Assembly (NCBI GenBank): GCA_017989575.1
Contig: JAGNPP010000087.1
Location: 1 to 9,217, forward strand
Reading direction: 5' to 3'
Length of the DNA stretch: 9,217 nt
Source: Chryseobacterium sp.
GTDB lineage: Bacteria; Bacteroidota; Bacteroidia; Flavobacteriales; Weeksellaceae
Shown: positions 5,628 to 9,217 of the stretch, in pieces
How the letters are laid out: the number at the start of each line of letters is the position of its first letter
Position numbering within the stretch: position 1 is the stretch's first letter
The notes under the pieces: model-generated
What the model was told of the DNA's origin: nothing
What the model saw: the letters and a program-made list of their open reading frames with translations, nothing else
Databases searched by the model: none
Translations under genes and position numbers: made by a program

Positions 5628-6957
5628 CACTCATAATATAAAGTTTCATCTTTTCCTCGTACTCTGGTTTTAGCTTAAGGAATTTCCAGATTTTTTTGTC
5701 TTCTGGATGTGTAATTCGATAAAACATGATTCTGTCCGCAGAGAATTTGAAATACGGATGTTTTTTCAGCCAATCTTCCGGTGCGTTTGCGAGTGTGTAT
5801 TTTGCAACATTGGAATTGTCAAGTTTCGCAACATAGATTAATTTTTCGCCCAAAGCTCTATCGATTTCGTAAGTTTCCAGCAATTGATTTTTATTGATGA
5901 AACCGCCCAGTTTTTTTCGGAAAGCTAAGATTCCAGCCGAATCTTTTTCGGTAAATCCAAATTCTTGCAATTGTTTGAAAGTGATTTTGTTAAGGTCGAT
6001 TTTAGCAAAATCCGTTTTCTCGGTAGCGACAGTTTTTTCTTCAACTTGTTTTCCTTTTTCCGGAATCGAAAGTTTAATCCAAGGTTTCATTTCTTCAAAC
6101 TTCTCCTTTGAAATGACAAAGCATTTTTCAACATCTTCCAAAGATTTGAAACTTCCGCGCAGATTCTTGTCTCGATAATTGACGATGACATTCGCTTGTT
6201 TTTCAGAAAAACCCAAAGCTTGCCATTGTTGATAATTAAGTATGTTTGGGTCAAAATAATTGCTGATTTTCACCACTTCTTTTTCCTTCTTTTTCTCAAA
6301 TTTACTAGCCAAATTCTCTGGTGTCTTGTTTGGTAAAATCAAATAAGGCGACATCTGGGCGAACTGCTCATCGTTGATCATAAAACATTCTTTCAGCTTT
6401 TCTTTGCTGATGAAACTTCCACCTAGGTAACTTTTATATTTCAAAATTGCCGACGATTGTTTCTCAGAAAACCCCAGATTTTCCCAATCTTTTTGAGAAT
6501 AAGAATCTGGATTAAATTTTCCTGGGATATTCAGCTTTCTCTTTTCGTAAGGTTTGAATTCGAACTTATTGTTTTTAAAATCAGAGTTGCTTTCTGGAAG
6601 TAAAATATAATCTTTCAATTGTTCATATTTTACCTCCGAAACCGCATAGCATTTTTTGAATTGCTCTTTGGATTTGAAATTTCCGCCGACAATCTCTTTG
6701 TATTTCAGAATGGTTTTGATTTGTTTTTCTGTGAAACCAAGATTTTTCCATTGCTTTTCGTCCAAATCATTTGGATTGAATTCTGATAGAATAATTTCTT
6801 CAACTTTCGGCGTAATGAAAGTGATTTTAGGTTTCTCGTAATGCTGATTCTTTTTGTAAATAGAAAAAGCAATCTGTGAAATAATGATTAGAATTCCGAA
6901 AATTGAAAGGCTGAGAAGTTGCCTTTTCCGGATTTGGAAAGGTAATTTCTGATTCAT
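5620..6957 (-). CDS. Membrane-anchored ComEA-like protein with about five helix-hairpin-helix modules
   Basis: A 445-residue protein. A basic N-terminus (IRKRQ, 9-13) precedes one membrane helix (about 14-33), so the positive-inside rule places the bulk in the periplasm. Four modules of 63-65 residues follow at about 60-123, 148-211, 235-299 and 320-382, each with a W/L-x-x-x-GF-[ST]-EK-[QD] hairpin, an ILKYK-type helix, a GG/RG turn and a second helix, joined by Lys/Glu-rich linkers of 20-24 residues. A fifth degenerate module (383-445) contains FSADRIMFYRI. Modules 1-3 share a Cys in KKCYAV, KECFMI and EKCFVI. The family relates to ComEA, a DNA-binding competence protein, but typical ComEA has one or two modules and a GIG hairpin; here the second Gly is missing, so DNA binding is uncertain. 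I start at ATG 6957; the TTG at 6975 overlaps the -7 promoter motif. Convergent to rluF. Confidence 0.85.
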   Translation of the reverse strand: MNQKLPFQIRKRQLLSLSIFGILIIISQIAFSIYKKNQHYEKPKITFITPKVEEIILSEFNPNDLDEKQWKNLGFTEKQIKTILKYKEIVGGNFKSKEQFKKCYAVSEVKYEQLKDYILLPESNSDFKNNKFEFKPYEKRKLNIPGKFNPDSYSQKDWENLGFSEKQSSAILKYKSYLGGSFISKEKLKECFMINDEQFAQMSPYLILPNKTPENLASKFEKKKEKEVVKISNYFDPNILNYQQWQALGFSEKQANVIVNYRDKNLRGSFKSLEDVEKCFVISKEKFEEMKPWIKLSIPEKGKQVEEKTVATEKTDFAKIDLNKITFKQLQEFGFTEKDSAGILAFRKKLGGFINKNQLLETYEIDRALGEKLIYVAKLDNSNVAKYTLANAPEDWLKKHPYFKFSADRIMFYRITHPEDKKIWKFLKLKPEYEEKMKLYIMSDS

Positions 6958-6972
6958 CTTTTGTGTTTTAAC

Positions 6973-6980
6973 CAAAGTTA
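6973..6980 (-). promoter_or_regulatory. Candidate -7 promoter element of the HHH-protein gene
   Basis: Read on the minus strand this is TAACTTTG, an exact match to TAnnTTTG. Transcription would start near 6966, about ten bases before the ATG at 6957, excluding the TTG at 6975 as a start. A convincing -33 TTTG at the right distance is not visible; the region upstream is T-rich. It suggests the HHH gene can be transcribed separately from merR, 70 bases upstream. Confidence 0.4.
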
Positions 6981-7027
6981 AATAAAATGAATCAAGTATT
7001 TATTAAATTAGTGAAAAAAACTTTTAT

Positions 7028-7360
7028 CTAATCGTTAAGTGAATTTTTAAGCTTCAAAAGTTCCGCTTTTATGAATTCCAATCGGTCGATAATCGTGATG
7101 GTTTCTGAGATTTTTGTGTTGGTTGTCAAGGCTACTCTCGCTCCATCAAGCGTATAGCCTTTTTCCTTAACCAAATGATAAATAATCTTCAGATTCTCAA
7201 TGTCAGAAGGCGTGAAGTAGCGGTTTCCTTTCTTGTTTTTCTTCGGTTTGATGATGGGGAATTCCTGCTCCCAATAGCGTATTAGGGAAGTGTTCACATC
7301 AAAAGCCTTGGCAACTTCGCCAATCGAATAATAAAGTTTGTCCGGAAGATTGAGTTTCAT
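7028..7360 (-). CDS. Small MerR-family transcriptional regulator
   Basis: A 110-residue DNA-binding protein of the short MerR type common in Bacteroidota. The winged helix-turn-helix occupies about residues 9-75: YYSIGEVAKAFDVNTSLIRY (helix-turn-helix, with RYWEQEFP following), the wing with NKKGNRYFTPSDIENL, and KEKGYTLDGARVAL. Residues ~88-107 form a short amphipathic helix suited to dimerisation. There is no effector or metal-binding domain and no Cys residue, so a classic metal or drug sensor is unlikely. The start ATG at 7360 fits the family N-terminus and sits about a dozen bases from the predicted transcription start. It is divergent from the SMP-30 gene across an 81-base gap and lies 70 bases upstream of the HHH gene in the same direction; either could be its target, but nothing here proves it. 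Confidence 0.9.
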   Translation of the reverse strand: MKLNLPDKLYYSIGEVAKAFDVNTSLIRYWEQEFPIIKPKKNKKGNRYFTPSDIENLKIIYHLVKEKGYTLDGARVALTTNTKISETITIIDRLEFIKAELLKLKNSLND

Positions 7361-7378
7361 TGATTAAAATCGAATTCT

Positions 7379-7411
7379 CAAAGATAATTATTTTTAATTC
7401 TTTTACACAAA
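7379..7411 (-). promoter_or_regulatory. Candidate promoter of merR
   Basis: On the minus strand TTTG (complement of 7408-7411) and TATCTTTG (complement of 7379-7386), an exact TAnnTTTG match, are 21 bases apart, close to the Bacteroidota consensus. Transcription should start near 7373, giving a leader of about a dozen bases. The opposing SMP-30 gene must have its promoter in the same 81 bases; a weak TAACTTGC at 7415-7422 on the + strand is the best I can see. Confidence 0.6.
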
Positions 7412-7441
7412 TTGTAACTTGCAACTTTAGAAATTAGATTT

Positions 7442-8332
7442 ATGAAAAAGTATTTGAAGTTCAGTTGGATCGGGTTTTTGTTGGTTTTGATGAATTGTAA
7501 AGTTCAAAATTCCAACGGGAAATTGTTTGAAGTTCCGCCAATAGTGCTTTCAAGTCAATTTACTTTTACTGAAGGTCCGGCTTCAGACAAGTTTGGAAAT
7601 GTCTATTTCACAGACCAGCCGAATGACAAAATCTATTTCTGGAACTGGAAAACCAATAAAATTGAATTATTTCTAGATAAAACCGGACGCGCCAACGGAA
7701 CGTATTTTGACAAAAATGATAATCTAGTTACTTGTTCCGATGACAATGGCGAAATCTGGAAAATTAATAAAAACAAAGAAATCGAAGTTCTGTCCAAAGG
7801 TTTTGAAGGCAAAAGACTGAATGGTCCCAACGATCTTTGGATTGATAAATCTGGCGGAATATACTTCACAGACCCGCTTTACAAAAGAGATTATTGGAAA
7901 AATTTCAAGGAAGAAATTCCGCAGAGAAATTTGTATTATCGAAATAAAAACGGAACAATCACAAAACTCGAGACTTTCGTTCAGCCCAATGGAATCATCG
8001 GTTCGGAAAAGCTTAAAAAACTTTTTGTTTCTGATATTGATGCCAATAAAACTTACGTCTATGATATTCTTGGCGAAGGAAAATTATCTGAAAAAAAACT
8101 CTTCTGTGAAATGGGTTCCGACGGAATGACACTTGACAATCAAGGAAATCTGTATCTGACAGGAAAAGGCGTCAAGATTTTTAATAATAAAGGAGAGAAA
8201 TTAACCAACATTCCAATTGATGAAAATTGGACTTCGAACGTCACTTTTGGAGGAAAAAATAATTCCACTTTGTTCATCACGGCTTCACATTCTGTCTATA
8301 TTTTACAAATGAATGTTTCCGGAGTCAAATAA
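7442..8332 (+). CDS. SMP-30/gluconolactonase/LRE family lipoprotein
   Basis: A 296-residue six-bladed beta-propeller of the SMP-30/gluconolactonase family, whose members hydrolyse sugar lactones or related esters with one divalent metal. A lipoprotein signal leads (hydrophobic 8-17, lipobox LMNC, Cys19), so the enzyme is membrane-anchored outside the cytoplasm. Metal-site motifs are in order: FTEGPA with Glu44, LNGPNDLWID with Asn130/Asp131, FVQPNG with Asn183, and GSDGMTLD with Asp227, corresponding to the Glu, Asn and Asp ligands of human SMP30. Repeated blade signatures such as GNVYFTD, GGIYFTDPLY and GNLYLTGKG support the fold. Length is near the family norm. The substrate cannot be told from sequence; gluconolactone is only the family default. 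It is divergent from merR and convergent with the helicase, sharing a terminator with it. Confidence 0.9.
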   Translation: MKKYLKFSWIGFLLVLMNCKVQNSNGKLFEVPPIVLSSQFTFTEGPASDKFGNVYFTDQPNDKIYFWNWKTNKIELFLDKTGRANGTYFDKNDNLVTCSDDNGEIWKINKNKEIEVLSKGFEGKRLNGPNDLWIDKSGGIYFTDPLYKRDYWKNFKEEIPQRNLYYRNKNGTITKLETFVQPNGIIGSEKLKKLFVSDIDANKTYVYDILGEGKLSEKKLFCEMGSDGMTLDNQGNLYLTGKGVKIFNNKGEKLTNIPIDENWTSNVTFGGKNNSTLFITASHSVYILQMNVSGVK

Positions 8333-8358
8333 AAAAATCGCTTATTAATAAGCGATTT
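8331..8358. terminator. Terminator between the convergent SMP-30 and helicase genes
   Basis: A perfect 10-bp stem (AAATCGCTTA at 8335-8344 with TAAGCGATTT at 8349-8358) has a 4-base TTAA loop. On the minus strand the right arm is helicase coding sequence, the helicase stop codon lies in the loop, and seven T residues follow (complement of 8331-8337): a compact, strong terminator fused to the end of the gene. On the + strand the hairpin begins 3 bases after the SMP-30 stop, but the T tract is interrupted, so it should work less well in that direction. Confidence 0.83.
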
Positions 8359-9217
8359 CTATTTTTACTTTCTTGCCTTTCAGTTTTTCGTTGGCTAGTT
8401 TTTTCAGAAGTTCGATGGTTTTTTTTCGGTTGACGGCAACATAAGAAGTTGTGTCTTTCACCTCGATTAAACCAATGTCGTCTTTTTCAAGTTGTCCTTT
8501 TTTGATGAGATAACCAACAATATCCACCTTGTTAACTTTGTCTTTTTTTCCGGCGCTGATGTAAATCGTTTGATTCGGAGTTCTTTCTGGAACTCGATTA
8601 GCTTCCGAAACGTTTTCTTCTGGCGTATTGCTTTTGATGAATGGAAAATTCTCGTCCTCAGTCATTATAAGATAAGCAAAACCTTTCGCATTCATTCTCG
8701 CAGTTCGTCCGTTTCTGTGGATGAAAGCATCTTCTTTTGGAGGCAATTGGTAATGAACAATAGATTCCACTTCAGGAACGTCCAAACCTCTGGAAGCTAA
8801 ATCTGTTGTAATCAAAATTCTCGCAGAATCATTTCTGAATTTCAAAAGCGCACGTTCGCGCTCGTCTTGTTCCATTCCGCCGTGGAAGGTTTCTCTTTGG
8901 ATTCCTTTTTCTCTTAATAATTCTGAGATTCTGTCAACAGCATCTCTGTGATTGCAGAAAATCAAAGTTCTTTTGTTTCCGATTTTGCAGATTAATTGGA
9001 ATAAAGTGTTCAGTTTTTCCTCTGGCGTTGTCATTACCTTTTTCAACTGAATATTCGGTTTTGACTCATTTTCTTTTAGGAAATTGATTTTCTTTTCGTT
9101 GTTAAGTTCTACACACTTCGGAATATTGTCGATCACAGTTGCAGCAGTCAAAATCCGTTTATAAAGACCAGTCAATAAATCAATGATATATTCCATATCT
9201 TCCTTAAAACCTAATTT
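8345..9217 (-). CDS. DEAD-box RNA helicase, DbpA-like, N-terminal part beyond the right edge
   Basis: The C-terminal 290 residues of an ATP-dependent RNA helicase. The frame is open to base 9217 (KLGFKED precedes the Met at 9196), so that Met is internal and the ATP-binding DEAD half lies outside. Counting from that Met: motif III is A18-A19-T20 in ILTAATVI where SAT is usual; motif IV TLIFCNHRDAVDR (77-89); FHGGMEQDERERAL; motif V ARILITTDLASRGLDVPE (125-142); motif VI HRNGRTAR (160-167) with arginine fingers. A linker rich in Glu, Asn and Pro leads to residues 208-283, which match the DbpA RNA-binding fold (IYISAGKKDKVNKVDIVGYL, DIGLIEVKD). In E. coli, DbpA recognises hairpin 92 of 23S rRNA and assists 50S assembly. 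A similar role is likely here, but the specificity is inferred. Tandem TAA stops end the gene. Confidence 0.92.
   Translation of the reverse strand, partial: KLGFKEDMEYIIDLLTGLYKRILTAATVIDNIPKCVELNNEKKINFLKENESKPNIQLKKVMTTPEEKLNTLFQLICKIGNKRTLIFCNHRDAVDRISELLREKGIQRETFHGGMEQDERERALLKFRNDSARILITTDLASRGLDVPEVESIVHYQLPPKEDAFIHRNGRTARMNAKGFAYLIMTEDENFPFIKSNTPEENVSEANRVPERTPNQTIYISAGKKDKVNKVDIVGYLIKKGQLEKDDIGLIEVKDTTSYVAVNRKKTIELLKKLANEKLKGKKVKIEIAY

Noticed and set aside
6958..6975. TTG start at 6975 adding six residues to the HHH protein
   Set aside because: It overlaps an exact TAnnTTTG promoter element and would lie upstream of the predicted transcript start; ATG at 6957 is better.
7821..8129. 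A 102-codon + strand frame inside the SMP-30 gene
   Set aside because: The SMP-30 frame carries conserved family motifs across the whole region; the alternative frame shows none.
8492..8800. A 102-codon + strand frame opposite the helicase
   Set aside because: Antisense to helicase motif VI and the RNA-binding domain; composition is that of a shadow frame.
1..9217. tRNA, rRNA, riboswitch, insertion sequence or defence-system genes
   Set aside because: Scanning by eye on both strands showed no cloverleaf, conserved RNA motif, transposase, integrase, nuclease-type defence gene or long flanking repeat; intergenic gaps are all under about 150 bases.

Overview
The window looks like chromosome from a low-GC member of the Bacteroidota, most likely a flavobacterium of the Chryseobacterium/Weeksellaceae type. 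The evidence is a C-terminal type IX secretion (T9SS) sorting domain with the YPNPT motif, DUF3098 directly after ftsX, a short TruB without a PUA domain, promoter-like TAnnTTTG elements, AT-rich leaders in place of clear Shine-Dalgarno sequences, and Bacteroidota-type lipoproteins. No mobile element, tRNA, rRNA, CRISPR array or defence system was found.

Left part (1-3657, all + strand): a tightly packed housekeeping run. It holds the 3' part of ftsX (cell division), a DUF3098 membrane protein, a rho-independent terminator, uppP (undecaprenyl-pyrophosphate phosphatase), a very AT-rich lipoprotein gene of unknown function, truB (tRNA pseudouridine-55 synthase) and a small outer-membrane barrel-like protein. 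The lipoprotein gene overlaps both neighbours by a few bases and has about 23% GC, against roughly 37-38% in sampled flanking lines. It looks like a late arrival in a core operon and is the most interesting gene here.

Middle part (3658-5619): a monocistronic T9SS-secreted protein with a lectin-like beta-sandwich region, bracketed by a promoter and a terminator, then rluF (23S rRNA pseudouridine synthase) with its own promoter and a TTG start. The convergent space after rluF holds a 28-bp near-perfect palindrome built from a GCAGATTTAGC-type motif and five exact tandem copies of CAACTAT. The tandem array runs into the 3' end of the next gene and supplies its stop codon.

Right part (5620-9217): on the minus strand, a membrane-anchored ComEA-like protein with about five helix-hairpin-helix modules, preceded by a small MerR-type regulator. 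Divergent from merR is an SMP-30/gluconolactonase-type lipoprotein. It converges on a DbpA-like DEAD-box RNA helicase that is cut by the right edge. The two convergent genes share a terminator whose loop contains the helicase stop codon.

Overall this is mostly ordinary core genome: envelope biogenesis, RNA modification and remodelling, and secreted or surface proteins. I do not see a convincing new multi-gene system. The points worth follow-up are the inserted lipoprotein, the multi-module HHH protein and the two intergenic repeat structures.
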